Positions 22,641 to 33,247 of a stretch of 64,000 nt of DNA are shown here, one piece after another (positions within the stretch are counted from its first letter, which is position 1; each line of letters begins with the position of its first letter). This DNA is from Cepaea nemoralis. Its lineage: Eukaryota; Mollusca; Gastropoda; Stylommatophora; Helicidae. The stretch lies in contig JACEFZ010018164.1 in NCBI GenBank assembly GCA_014155875.1, forward strand, positions 29,115-93,114, in the 5' to 3' direction. The notes beneath the pieces are model-generated. The model did not search any database, was not told the origin of the DNA, and saw only the letters and a list, made by a program, of their open reading frames with translations. The position numbers and the translations under genes are program-made.

Positions 22641-23090
22641 CCCAACCGCAGGGTAGGAAACACATTGGGTAATAAACGGGGATCCCGAGCTGGTGAGAAT
22701 CAAATTTATTGCTGATTTCTCACATTCGTCAGATCACCAAGAGCAGTGTTTGCTGCAGGCTGGTCGTGGTCGTGTCCATGTGGCGGGGGATGGCGCCGCC
22801 TTGTGTTGACAGAGGTTCCAGCCGTCTGGTCTGTAGTCAACAGTTAACCGTCTGACTTCTGTAACATCCCAGAGGCGGCGGAATGTGGTGGTAGTTGGGT
22901 GCACCCCTCACCAGGCACGGGGTTGCGGTTTGGCGAGTTGTTTGCTGAAACTGTTACACACGTAAAGACGTCTCTGGTGTCTATCTGTGGTCAATGTCTT
23001 TACAAAAGGTTGAATGTGCGGGGGAGTAGACATATATCTTGTCCATGTCTTTTCAGAAGGTCTTTACATGTGCACGGGTGTAGGCAGATA
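22641..23090. other. intron 1 sequence without recognised features
   Basis: About 450 bp. Nothing supported. Confidence 0.3.
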
Positions 23091-23470
23091 TCATAGGCAC
23101 ACGTACACATATATCTTGTCAATGTCTTTACAGAAGGTTGTTGGATTTTCAGAGACGTAGACATATATCATAGGCTGACGTAGACATATATCATTGACAC
23201 AGTAGACAGATATCATAGGCTAACGGAGACATATATCATAGGCTAACGTAGACATATATCATTGACACAGTAGACATATATTATAGGCTAACGGAGACAT
23301 ATATCATAGGCTAACGTAGACATATATCATTGACGCAGTAGACAGATGTCCTGGACACACGTAGACATATATTTGGTCCATGTCTTTACAGTAGGTCGTT
23401 GAATATGCATGCAGGGACGTAGGCAAATACCATAGGCACACGTACACATATACCATTGACACTAGACACT
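23091..23470. repeat. minisatellite rich in AGACATATATCATAGGC
   Basis: Short and long units (about 22-38 bp) containing ACGTAGACATATATCATTGA and TAACGGAGACATATATCATA, with related outliers on both sides (GTCTTTACAGAAGGT blocks). Confidence 0.85.
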
Positions 23471-23559
23471 AAACAGAAAGCAGAACTGTAGGCGTGGTGG
23501 GTATTGAATATATGAATGGTTTCTTAATATTGTTGTCGATCAGTCATTCCAGTTAATGC

Positions 23560-24010
23560 CTGCCGAATTCGATCAATCATCGATGCATTCAGATGTTCTT
23601 GTGCGTCGTCATTCTCTCTCATCCGCCGACTTAATGACTCTTTGACTTGCTCATACGTCGATTTATTGACTCTTTGATACACTAATTCGTCGACTTATTG
23701 ATTGTCTGATTAACTCATCAACCGATTTATTGATTCTTTGATTCACTCATCCGCCGATTTATTGATCTCTTTGGTTCACTCATTCGCCAATGTATTCACT
23801 GGTTGACTCATTCATTCGCCGATTCAACTACCCGGTAACTCGCTCATTCAATGATTTATCAACTGTTTGACTCATTAATTCGGTAACTCATTTTTTGTCA
23901 TTCACGGATCAATCATCCATTTAACTGATAATTGACTCATTAATCCAAACACTCACACACTGATCCATATTAGGACACAATATTTTAGTCAATCATTCTT
24001 CCACTTATTG
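23560..24010. repeat. degenerate ~30-40-bp repeat (ATTCGCCGATTTATTGA type)
   Basis: Loosely repeated CTCATTCGCCGA and TTTATTGATTCTTTGA blocks without strict periodicity. It ends about 190 bp before exon 2. Confidence 0.65.
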
Positions 24011-24202
24011 ATTCTTATCGCAAAACTGAATCATTCACCCTGGCATTGTCTGATTATTTAAATAATTCATTGACCCAATTCACACCCCACACACTGACCC
24101 ATCCACGTATTCCACACACTCACACATCCACTCATACAACGTACTGACCCATCTTCTCACCCCACATACTGACTCACCACCTCAACCCTATTTTCTCCCC
24201 AG

Positions 24203-24470
24203 GCGTATATTCCCTGCATACAGAGTCCGACTGTCCGGCCTGGACCAGAAGTCCAAGTACTTCCTGCTACTGGATATCATGGCCGTGGACGACTGTCGCT
24301 ACAAGTTCCACAACGGCAAATGGACAGTGGCCGGCAAGGCAGACCCGGAGATGCCCCGCCGCTGCTATGTCCACCCAGATTCACCCTGTACCGGAGAGCA
24401 GTGGATGCAGAAAGTGGTCAGCTTTCACAAGGTCAAACTGACCAACAACATTTCGGACAAAAATGGCTAT
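24203..24470 (+). CDS. Tbx2/3: Tbx2/3-like exon 2 (core of T-box)
   Basis: Codes residues 182-271. The acceptor is TTTTCTCCCCAG|G. The first base completes the Arg codon from exon 1 to give [15 protein letters not shown]. Then come [49 protein letters not shown] and [13 protein letters not shown]. These are the DNA-contacting core of the T-box and the strongest Tbx2/3 signature in the window. The donor TAT|GTGAGT leaves a complete codon (phase 0). An ATT microsatellite begins 7 bp downstream of the junction. Confidence 0.96.
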
Positions 24471-24476
24471 GTGAGT

Positions 24477-24477
24477 A

Positions 24478-24541
<64 letters not shown>
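24477..24541. repeat. (ATT)n microsatellite
   Basis: About 21 units immediately after the exon 2 donor. Confidence 0.97.
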
Positions 24542-24544
<3 letters not shown>

Positions 24545-24714
24545 TACATGGAATTCTCTGTTTCCTCAAAACCGACTGGAACCGTCTAATTGATAACGCT
24601 AACTGTATTTGAACAGTCGTTTGTTGTACGTCGGTGGCGATTTCAGCAGGTTTTGTGCAAACAGAAAGAGTTCGTTGTAAATTTGAAATTACAGTGGGGA
24701 TAACAGATGGTCCA

Positions 24715-24716
<2 letters not shown>

Positions 24717-24780
<64 letters not shown>

Positions 24781-24815
24781 CATTGTTGTTGTTGTTGTTA
24801 TTATTATTATTATCA
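24717..24815. repeat. (ATT)n with (GTT)n interruption
   Basis: About 21 ATT units, then GTT units, then ATT again. Confidence 0.97.
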
Positions 24816-24824
24816 AAAATGATG

Positions 24825-25060
24825 GCAATACGGCCGAATAGATCAGAGCGCTCGTTCTTAAACTTCCGGTGTGCTAATGGTGAGATTGCGGGTACAACCC
24901 CTACACTTGTCAGTTGAACTAATATGTTGACCTAGTCTTTGACTTGGAAATGTAAATTACAAGTACCTCAGAAGTCTTAGTCTTTTCAGATGATGGCGAG
25001 GGACACTGGTAAGCTAATCCACATGCAAAAATCAGTCCGGTGTGGACTACCCTAGAGTTC
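24825..25060 (+). mobile_element. SINE family C, copy 2 (best-preserved)
   Basis: tRNA-like head with AACTTCCGGTGTGCTAATGG and GCGGGTACAACCCCTACAC (degenerate B-box), middle GACTTGGAAATGTAAATTAC and GATGGCGAGGGACACTGG, end AATCCACATGCAAAAATCAG. Matches 7588-7775, 51903-52010 and part of 35328-35398. Confidence 0.78.
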
Positions 25061-25269
25061 AACGTGTCATTTTCATTGCAGGACGTTAAGGTTAACCTCA
25101 GGTTGATTTTATAGACAACAGTAGGTTCCGTAGTTTGCCACTGCTTTCTGAACGAGAAGTCAGGGTTTAAGTCTGACTTAATGCCGGTGTAGGCGAGGAA
25201 CTCCCTATTCCACTATCAGCACGCCGGTAGTTTAATAGCGTGCGCTCTAATCCTTACGTCTAAGTTGAC

Positions 25270-25270
<1 letters not shown>

Positions 25271-25322
<52 letters not shown>
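25271..25322. repeat. (ATT)n microsatellite
   Basis: About 17 ATT units. Confidence 0.96.
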
Positions 25323-25399
25323 GTGAGGATGTGGCCGAGCTTACCCTCAAATCAAGAGTTGTAAACTTCGGATGATTGGTTCTATGGCAAGCGACAGAT

Positions 25400-25540
25400 A
25401 TAACCCTCAATATTACAGATATAACTCTCAATACAACAAATATAACCCTCAATACAACAAATATAACCATCAATACAACAAATATAACCCTCAGTACAAC
25501 AAATATAACTCTAAATACAACAAACATAACCCGCATCATG
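25400..25540. repeat. 21-bp minisatellite, about seven units
   Basis: Units of CAATACAACAAATATAACCC plus T. The period is a multiple of three, so open frames arise by chance. Confidence 0.93.
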
Positions 25541-25584
25541 TCCACACGATTGCTAATACTCTAAAGGATGTGAGAGGCATCGCC

Positions 25585-25770
25585 ATTGGATGACATAACA
25601 TCAACAAAATAACATACGCAGATGATACAGTATTGATTGCAGACAATGAGTAGGATCTGCAACATTTAGTAGATGCGGTTGTTGCACACAGTGAACAACT
25701 AGGGTTACAATTAAATTGTAAGTAAACACAGATCATGGTCGTCACAAGGAAGAAGGATGTAATATGTTTA
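25585..25770 (+). pseudogene. LINE RT fragment, split by a Helitron-like insertion (part 1)
   Basis: Reads INKITYADDTVLIADNE, a stop, then DLQHLVDAVVAHSEQLGLQL and a further stop before TQIMVVTRKKD. The catalytic YADD box is intact here. The frame continues at about 26993 after the inserted element (part 2). Same group as 290-2140. Confidence 0.85.
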
Positions 25771-25777
25771 ATACATT

Positions 25778-26881
25778 ATATATATATATAAAACAGAGTG
25801 TATGTGGCTTTGTTTGTTTGTATTGGATGCGTTCGATAACGGTACATCTGATTGAGATGAAATTTTCTACACGTCTTCCTTTCATTCCTGTGCAACCGAC
25901 TATAATAGTTTCTTAGTGTAAAATCTTCTACTTATTTAATAACATTTACTTTTTAATTTTCATTATATAATTTCTATATAGCAGGAGGACTTCACTCTAT
26001 ACAAGTTATTTCAAGGGCATAACTTTTAATAACATTTCTATATACTTTATAGTCATATTGTTGGACTTACTTGCACTATTGTTAAACTCTTTGTCTATAG
26101 TTATTTTGAGGCATATGAGTTATAATAAATAATGATATAATCTTTAAGGTATTTTCAAAGTTTTCATAAAAATAATGCATAATGCATAACATTGTAACCC
26201 ATCTTTTTCTGCTTAAAGAACTTATCAACTGTCATGTCGGTGATTAAAAACAGTTTTCATTAAAAATAATGAATGGTGTGTGGAAGGACATTCTTTTAAG
26301 TTACTGTGCGCCAGGAGCTGGGCGAAACCACGCCGGGTCAGATAGATAGACAGACAGACAGATAGTCGGGAACGGAAGCTTATTTGACTACTTATATGAA
26401 TTAAATGACATGCTCCCCACCAGGGACTGGGTGAAGCCGGGCCGGGTCAGACAGACAGACAGATAGACAGACAGACAGTCGGGAACGGGAGAGCTTATAT
26501 GACTACGTATATGAATTAAATGAGATGCTCCCCACCAGGGACTGAGTGAAGCCGGGCCGGGACAGACAGACAGACAGATAGACAGACAAACAGATAGTCG
26601 GGAACGGGAGAGCTTATATGACTACGTATATGAATTAAATGAGATGCTCCCCACCAGGGACTGGGTGAAGCCGGGCCGGGTCAGACAGACAGACAGACAG
26701 ACAGATAGTCGGGAACGGGAGAGCTTATATGACTACTTATATGAATTAAATGAGATGCTCCCCACCAGGGACTGGGTGAAGCCGGGCCGGGTCAGCCAGA
26801 CAGACAAACAAGCAGACAGACAGACTGATAGATAGATAGATCCCCTCCAGGACCTGGGCGAAGCCGGGCCGGGTCAGCTAG
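25778..26881 (+). mobile_element. non-autonomous Helitron-like element, copy 1
   Basis: Homologous over its length (more than 90% by eye) to the reverse complement of 58590-60048. The 5' part starts in an AT run followed by AAAACAGAGTGTATG and carries CGATAACGGTACATCTGATT. The 3' end is a GC-rich imperfect hairpin (CCTGGGCGAAGCCGGGCC), then GGGTCAGCTAG followed by T. Helitrons characteristically end in a hairpin plus CTRR and insert before T. No Rep/helicase is encoded. The 3' third (about 26330-26870) is a tandem array of ~115-bp units, each containing the same GTGAAGCCGGGCCGGGTCAG motif plus CAGA repeats. Class assignment is by termini only. Confidence 0.65.
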
Positions 26882-26894
26882 TGTAATATAATAT

Positions 26895-26992
26895 AATATG
26901 TATTCTATATAGCTCTTCTGCACTCTCTTTCTTACATCCAGTGACAGTAAGAGACGAACCATGGCCGTTCACGTTTATCGGCATGGCACAAT
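26895..26992. pseudogene. chimeric LINE fragment: inverted internal piece joined to a sense 3' end
   Basis: The first ~48 bp (from TTCTATATAGCTCTTC to CCAGTGACAG) are the reverse complement of the RT region matching 1680-1725. The rest (GAGACGAACCATGGCCGTTC, ATCGGCATGGCAC) is a sense LINE 3' terminus. The same junction occurs at 27668-27755. Confidence 0.7.
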
Positions 26993-27200
26993 GTAATATA
27001 CAAGTGAATGGAAATATTCTTAAACAAGTGAATCGGTACAGTTATCTCGGAACAGTCATAACATTTGATGGCAGATGCCTTGAAGAGATTAGAACAAAAC
27101 AGTTAGCCTTTTGCAAGAAGGAAAACATACTCACCAACAAAATAGCTGTCAATGACAGTGAGAAAAAGAGTCTTAAAATGCTGTACAGCACTTGTGCTCT
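26993..27200 (+). pseudogene. LINE RT fragment (part 2, after the Helitron-like insertion)
   Basis: Reads CNIQVNGNILKQVNRYSYLG, then TVITFDGRCLEEIRTK and NILTNKIAVNDSEKKSLKML. It continues the LINE of 25585-25770. TGTAATAT is seen at both breakpoints (25758-25765 and 26991-26998). Confidence 0.82.
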
Positions 27201-27277
27201 TTAAAAAAAAAAACCGTAAACTGATTACAGAAATTAGACGTAGACAGTCAAAGTTTTCTGGGCAAGTTATTTTGGGG

Positions 27278-27716
27278 AAATCATCATCATCAAGTGCCAT
27301 GCCGGTTGCGTAGACCTTAGTCTTTGGTGTTCTGGATCAACTCTGCTGATGTTATAAATCCATGTCAATCCATCCAGCATAATTTCTCTTGGTCTGCCTC
27401 TCTTCCTTTTGATCTTTCCAGTTGTCACGATGTTCTCCACTGCCTCTCTTCTCATCACATGACCAAAGAAAGTTATTTGTCTCTTTCTTACTGTTGCATA
27501 TAATTTTCTAGTTTCATTAGCCTCTTTCAGGCAATCATTGTTAGTTACTCTAGCAGTCCAATGAATTCACAAAATTCGTCTCATAAACCACATCTCTGTT
27601 GCTTCCAAGTTCTTCCTTATTTGTTCATTTACATTCCAAGATTCATTGCCGTATAGCAAAATAGGTTCTATATAGCACTTCAGCAGTTTCTATCTTACAT
27701 TCAGTGACAGTGAGAC
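27278..27716 (-). pseudogene. LINE 3' half, antisense
   Basis: The minus strand starts at an RT region matching 1680-1740 and runs through GHVMRREAVENIVTTGKIK, KRGRPREIMLDGL to the 3' terminus ending in (ATG)n at 27278-27292. Several frameshifts. Confidence 0.85.
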
Positions 27717-27768
27717 GGCGAACCGTGGCCGTTCACGTTTATCGGCATGGCACATGATGATGATGGAG
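27717..27768 (+). pseudogene. LINE 3' terminus, sense, joined head-to-head to the previous fragment
   Basis: Sense-strand GGCGAACCGTGGCCGTTC, then ATCGGCATGGCAC with a (ATG)n tail. With 27278-27716 it makes a unit with a LINE 3' end at each outer edge. Confidence 0.7.
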
Positions 27769-27838
27769 ATTATAATGATGTGATCTTGACCTCAATCATG
27801 AAATATGTTAATCTGTGATGTTATGTTCCGACCAGCAG

Positions 27839-27985
27839 CAAATCCTGAACTCGATGCACAAATACCAGCCTCGGTTCCACATCATCCGGACCTCCGACTA
27901 CATGAGACTGGCTGTTAGTCCCCGGACGACCGTAGTGTTTGACGAGACGCAGTTTATCGCTGTTACTGCTTACCAGAATGAGCAG
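27839..27985 (+). CDS. Tbx2/3: Tbx2/3-like exon 3 (T-box)
   Basis: Codes residues 272-320: [17 protein letters not shown], then [31 protein letters not shown]. The acceptor is a tandem CAG-CAG at 27833-27838; using the first AG (after 27835) would add one Gln. The start after 27838 matches family spacing best. The donor CAG|GTGAGT at 27986 leaves phase 0. The segment between IIR and FIAVTAYQN differs from the usual Tbx2/3 sequence (no FRTYxFPET), so this part of the fold is diverged. Confidence 0.95.
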
Positions 27986-28139
27986 GTGAGTGGCTTACCG
28001 CAGCTAGTGGCTTATGTGTATGCTAGGAGTAGAAGCAACTTGGGGCGTATATGTATGTTGAGTTGTGTATGTGTCTGACCAGTGGTTCATATATTCAGTA
28101 TACGGCCAATGTATTTACTAAACACGCTGAACAGCGCAT

Positions 28140-28520
28140 AAATGCCTTTAAATATACTTAAATGTTATAGACGGATGCTAAGAATATCTTGGATATAGAC
28201 CAGAACAAATGCATCCAAACGACAAGAGCTGAATATTGAAGAAATTGGTTACTAAAGATGATAAAAGAAAGAAAATTGAAATATTTTGGTCACTTGAAAC
28301 GTCACGAAAGTTTGGAGAGAACAATAATGGAGGGGTATATGCCCAGGGAGAGAGGAAGAGGAAGGCCAAAGATAAGATGGGTGCAGGATGTGGCAGATGA
28401 TCTCCAGATGGGTGTATCGGACGCGGGACATCTTGCTTATGAACGAGAAGTTTTCCGGAAAGTTGTTATGGGAGCGAGGTTCTGCGAAGGACGTGTTGCT
28501 GAATTAATGCATGGTCATTG
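28140..28520 (+). pseudogene. LINE 3'-end fragment, family shared with 36290-36740
   Basis: Reads LKYFGHLKRHESLERTIMEG, then YMPRERGRGRPKIRW, VQDVADDLQMGVSDAGHLAY and VFRKVVMGARFCEG. The copy at 36290-36740 is close, but broken. The short upstream part (IDQNKCIQTTRAEY) is separated by a stop. Confidence 0.83.
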
Positions 28521-28814
28521 TGTTTATTATTCTTGGCGATTTTCATGGTGGTTAAGTAGATGCTCGTACGTCGACTCGAAGGTCATGGGTTAGAATTTGC
28601 ACCGAGTCAGATTTTAACTGTTGACCTCCGAGCTCGACCCAGCCTAAAATGTGTACCAGAAAGTGCCGTGGGAAGTAAAAGGGGGATGGTGTGATTTTGA
28701 TAAATCAAGCCACTGGTCTATTGACTGGGGGTTTAGTATCGTACCATTTATTTTTACCCTAGCTTACTTTATAACGCTTTAAAAGTCGCTTTGCAAGTCA
28801 ACATGGTCAACTTC

Positions 28815-29035
28815 AGTGCACTGGCATTGTATCCCATATGGCCCAGTCTCTTTCCACAGCGAACTGCCTGCCGAAAGCGCCACACAAAGCACGAACTCCG
28901 TAGCTCCAGCGACGACCCACAGGAGTCTAAAAATGCACTTGTGAACGGAATGCCGCAGCCCGGAATCGCGCCCACAACCTTCGGAGCCCGAGTCAGACGA
29001 CTTTACCGCTTCGCCACGGAGACTGCCAAAACTTT
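28815..29035 (-). mobile_element. tRNA-derived SINE, family D, copy 2
   Basis: On the minus strand it has an A-box TGGCGAAGCGG (about 29012-29022) and a weak B-box GGCGCGATTCC (about 28964-28974), then a body shared with 9935-10145 (CTACGGAGTTCGTGCTTTG). Confidence 0.75.
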
Positions 29036-29049
29036 ATAACTATTTTACT

Positions 29050-29125
29050 TTATAAGGGTAGTTCTATCACCGGGATTTGAACCCTCCCGGGGCAGGTCAT
29101 TAAGACAGACGTGTTACCCAGTCCA
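29050..29125 (-). mobile_element. possible tRNA-like SINE head
   Basis: The reverse complement has GGTTCAAATCCCGG, a good pol III B-box, after an A-box-like TAACACGTCTG. No second copy identified. Confidence 0.35.
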
Positions 29126-29229
29126 AGGGCGTGTATCTCCTGTAACACCATCACAGGCAGCTCCAACAACCCAAGGCTCCGACAGGTAGTTTGGTTGGGT
29201 AGAGATGGTTTCTACAAGTGTCCTAGTTT

Positions 29230-29660
29230 TATGTTGTTGTTACTGGTGTTTTTGTTGGCGTCGTTGTAGTTTGTGTGTGTGTGTGCGCGCGCGCGTGTGT
29301 GTGTGTATGTGTGTGTTGGTCTTACTGTTGGTGTTGTTGATGACGATGTACTTGCTAATTTTATTGATGTTGTTGCTGCTGATGTTGCTGTCGTCGTCGT
29401 CGATCTTCTTGTTATTGTTGTTGCTGCTGCTGAGGTAGCTGTTGGTGTCGTGTCCTCCATCTTCTTCTTGTTGATGCAGCTGCTGTTGTTATTACTGCTG
29501 TTTTGCTGATGTTGATGAACCGCTGCTGCTGCTGTTGTTGTTGGTATTGTTGTTGTTGTCATCGTCGAAGTTTTTCTTTTTGTTGCTGTAGTTGTTCTTA
29601 TTGCTGCTGCTGCTGCTGTTGCTGCTGCAATTATAGTTGTTATTGTTGTTGCTATATCGT
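29230..29660. repeat. imperfect (GTT)n/(GCT)n and (GT)n tract
   Basis: GTTGTTGCTGCTG-type sequence with a short (TG)n/(CG)n run near 29270-29318. Frames rich in Leu, Val or Asn/Ser are artefacts. Confidence 0.9.
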
Positions 29661-29698
29661 AATGCGATGCTGATGTGTTGATGTCCGCTACCTGACAG

Positions 29699-29775
29699 AT
29701 TACCAAGCTGAAGATCGACAACAACCCATTTGCCAAAGGTTTCCGTGAGAATGGCGGAGGTCGCAACAATAAGGT
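29699..29775 (+). CDS. Tbx2/3: Tbx2/3-like exon 4 (end of T-box)
   Basis: Codes residues 321-345 plus two bases: ITKLKIDNNPFAKGFRENGG, then GRNNK. The KIDNNPFAKGFR helix is the universal end of the T-box. The acceptor is CCTGACAG|A. Two donors are possible: AAG|GTGTAA (29774) or AAGGT|GTAAGT (29776). Only the second, with consensus GTAAGT, keeps exon 5 in its acidic frame, giving NNKVKKVTVLMD. Confidence 0.93.
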
Positions 29776-29937
29776 GTAAGTACAACTGTCCGTCCGTGCT
29801 TGTCTTTACATTCTCTCTACCCGTGTCTGATACCTTTAGTCAGCTCCTTCCTGTATCTTTCACCTGTAGTCTGTCTCTGCCTTATCTATCACCTGTATTC
29901 TGTCTCTACATATGTTCCCTATCTGTTGTATTCTATT

Positions 29938-29982
29938 ACTATTACTACTATAACACACTACTACTACTACTACTACTACAAA

Positions 29983-30064
<82 letters not shown>

Positions 30065-30066
30065 GC
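29938..30066. repeat. (ACT)n microsatellite in intron 4
   Basis: About 40 ACT/CTA units, near perfect. Confidence 0.97.
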
Positions 30067-30074
30067 TGTTACTA

Positions 30075-30290
30075 GTTCTGAGATTGAATAACTTTCCACC
30101 CATGCGGTAGTTAATGTCTATTCCAATGTCGTTGTTCTCGAAGGCATTCGTCAGCATAGCTGAAAACATGAGGCTGAACAGTGTTGGTGCCAGGACACAT
30201 CCTTGCTTCACTCCATTGGTGACAGGAAAGGGCTCAGACAGTTCACCATTTTCCTGTACACTTGCCTGCAAACATTCGCGGACAGCCTTA
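30075..30290 (-). pseudogene. LINE RT fragment in intron 4
   Basis: The minus strand reads VTNGVKQGCVLAPTLFSLMF, then SAMLTNAFENNDIGIDINYR and GKLFNLR, a short piece of RT domain around the QGCVLAPTLF motif. This is a different LINE family from the others in the window. Both ends truncated. Confidence 0.8.
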
Positions 30291-30414
30291 TTTCTCCATA
30301 ATTATCCACAGTCCTTCTCTGCTGCAACAGAAAAGGAAAACAAAACTACCACAACGACGCCAAAAAAAAAAAATAACACAGCAGCAACAATAACTATTAC
30401 TACAACTACTGTTA

Positions 30415-30419
30415 TTTTA

Positions 30420-30455
<36 letters not shown>

Positions 30456-30530
30456 CACAACAATTGCTATTATTATTATGCCCATTATTATTACTGCTAT
30501 TATTATCACTATTATTATGATCATTATTAT
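30415..30530. repeat. (ATT)n-rich tract
   Basis: ATT repeats with interruptions, ending just before exon 5. Confidence 0.9.
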
Positions 30531-30546
30531 TGCCTCTACCACACAG

Positions 30547-30755
30547 GAAGAAAGTTACAGTGCTGATGGACACCTCCGCATCCTCGGTCTCCAACGACGG
30601 CCACATGTCCTCCAACAGCGACGACGAGGACGACGACGCCAACGTGGAGATCTGTGTGGACGACGACGACCACCACTCCGGCAGTTGTAGCCGCAGCGAT
30701 GTTGACGAGGACGACAATGACGAGGAGGGGATGAAGGAGACAATGACATCCAATG
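30547..30755 (+). CDS. Tbx2/3: Tbx2/3-like exon 5 (acidic region)
   Basis: Codes residues ~346-415: KKVTVLMDTSASSVSNDGHM, then SSNSDDEDDDANVEICVDDD, DHHSGSCSRSDVDEDDNDEE and GMKETMTSN. The acceptor is CACACAG|G. The donor AATG|GTAATG at 30756 is a weaker match to consensus. The long Asp/Glu run directly after the DNA-binding domain suggests a disordered interaction region. Frame choice is supported by the exact phase match to exons 4 and 6. Confidence 0.9.
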
Positions 30756-30851
30756 GTAATGTTGAATGTATGTGACATACTTGTTGTTGTTATTGTTTTA
30801 TTATAAACAGATGCTCTGGTTTCTTCTTCTTGTAGGACTGTTATGCTATTA

Positions 30852-31628
<777 letters not shown>

Positions 31629-31679
31629 AATATAATCTTCAACCACCCACATTACATCGATGTTCTATCTCTTCCACAG

Positions 31680-33247
31680 ACCCACACTGCCCTGCGTTGC
31701 GTGACCCCAGTCGGACATATTGTCATTACAGAGACCTCAACGAGGACCGTGGAAATGCATGTGACACCTCACCCCACTTCAGCTACAGTAAACACGACAC
31801 AGAGCACGAGAGCACCATGCCAAGACTAACCCAGAGCTGTGGGAGGGACTCACCAACTGTCAACAGTCCTTCTAAAGTGGCGCAGAACTGTCAGGTTGAG
31901 TCAGCAAGTGACAACATAATGTCTAGACTGACGCAGACTTGTGAGAGGGACTCACAAGCTGTCAACAGCCCGCCCAGACTGAGGCAGAACTGCCAGACAG
32001 AATCACCAATTGTCCGCGCGTCATTACACACGAAACCATCTCTGAAACACAGCGCGGAGAGTTTGGTTGCCAAACCCGTAACTCCAACTTGCCAAAACAG
32101 CCACCCTAGCCAGGTAAAATGTGAACCGGGCCTCGTGGACAGGGACAGTCAGATCAACTCCCCCAGTGGCGAGCAGACAGAGTGCCAGGACACGAGTACG
32201 GGGAGCGGGTTCGACTATATGAACGCATCGTTTACTCAATGCCGCGATAGTTGTGGTGAAAGGGATAGCCATCACAAAGTGAAACATCTAGCACAGGATT
32301 ATAAAAAGGCCTCTGGTGATTCCTCCAGGTCTTGTGATGTCGACTCCAGGGCACCAGCGTATTCAACTGATGAGAACAGCCGAGACAGCGAGTCCGATAC
32401 TAGGACAAAACATAGCAGCTTTCCTTCTGGTCCCGCCCTGGGAACAGATCCAACACCGCATCAACAGCACTTGTATCCCCACGAAAGGGCCTTTTCTCAC
32501 CACGAGGAGCACCTGAAACAACAGGCTCACTTTCATCAAATCTTCAGGGCGGAGCCCGAAAAAAGAGACCTATTTGAGAAAGAAAACCGTTTCTTGCAAG
32601 AACAGAAACTTCTCGGAAAGGACTCTCGCAGTCCGCCCAATGTGACCGTATGCCAAAGGGCGCCTGTTGCTCACTCAGTATACCCGATGTGTCCTTCAAA
32701 CTTCTTTGGAACAACCCCTTCAGCATTCCACCACCCCATGGCATCAGTGTACATAAACACATCCCATCCTCACATGCTACCTCATATGCCTGCATCACCG
32801 CTGCCAGCATCGGCAACGTCTTTGCCATCATCACCACCACCTCAAAGATCACCCACAGTATTGCCATCTTTCCTCTCTCCTTTGTCCAACCCGCACCTCC
32901 CCCATTACCTACCTACACCCCACCCAGCAGCCATGGCTAGAGCCTTTGCAGCCTCCTCCCTCCGGCTGTCCCAACATCTATCATTCATACCTCCACACCC
33001 TTCATCCCTGACCCAGATGTTCCTGTCCAGGACAGCACCGAGCAGGTACCACCCCTACGCCCCCAATCCCGTCAGTCCGGGCATCTCATCATCGCCAGAC
33101 GGCACGCGCTCCAGATCCCCGACCCCGAGCCCCGGCAGCTCTCCACCCATGAAACGAGCCTCGCCGGGAGTCATTAAACCTTTGGCCCTCTCGCGAGAGA
33201 TTGGTCTCAACTTGTCCACAACCGACAACCGGGTAGTTCCCGTGTAG
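31680..33247 (+). CDS. Tbx2/3: Tbx2/3-like exon 6 (C-terminal half, stop codon)
   Basis: Codes residues 416-937, ending in TAG at 33245. The acceptor is TCTTCCACAG|A. Regions in order: a Cys/Ser/Gln-rich stretch containing a tandem ~34-residue duplication ([10 protein letters not shown] and [10 protein letters not shown]; 31817-32017), a Ser/Asp-rich stretch, a His/Gln-rich charged segment with [16 protein letters not shown], a Pro/His/Ala/Ser-rich segment with [16 protein letters not shown], then [16 protein letters not shown] and a Leu-rich C-terminus ([16 protein letters not shown]). The coding bias toward Ser/Pro/His and the lack of any stop over 1.5 kb support it as real. The C-terminal half of Tbx2/3 proteins normally carries repression functions; no standard motif is obvious. 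Confidence 0.93.
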
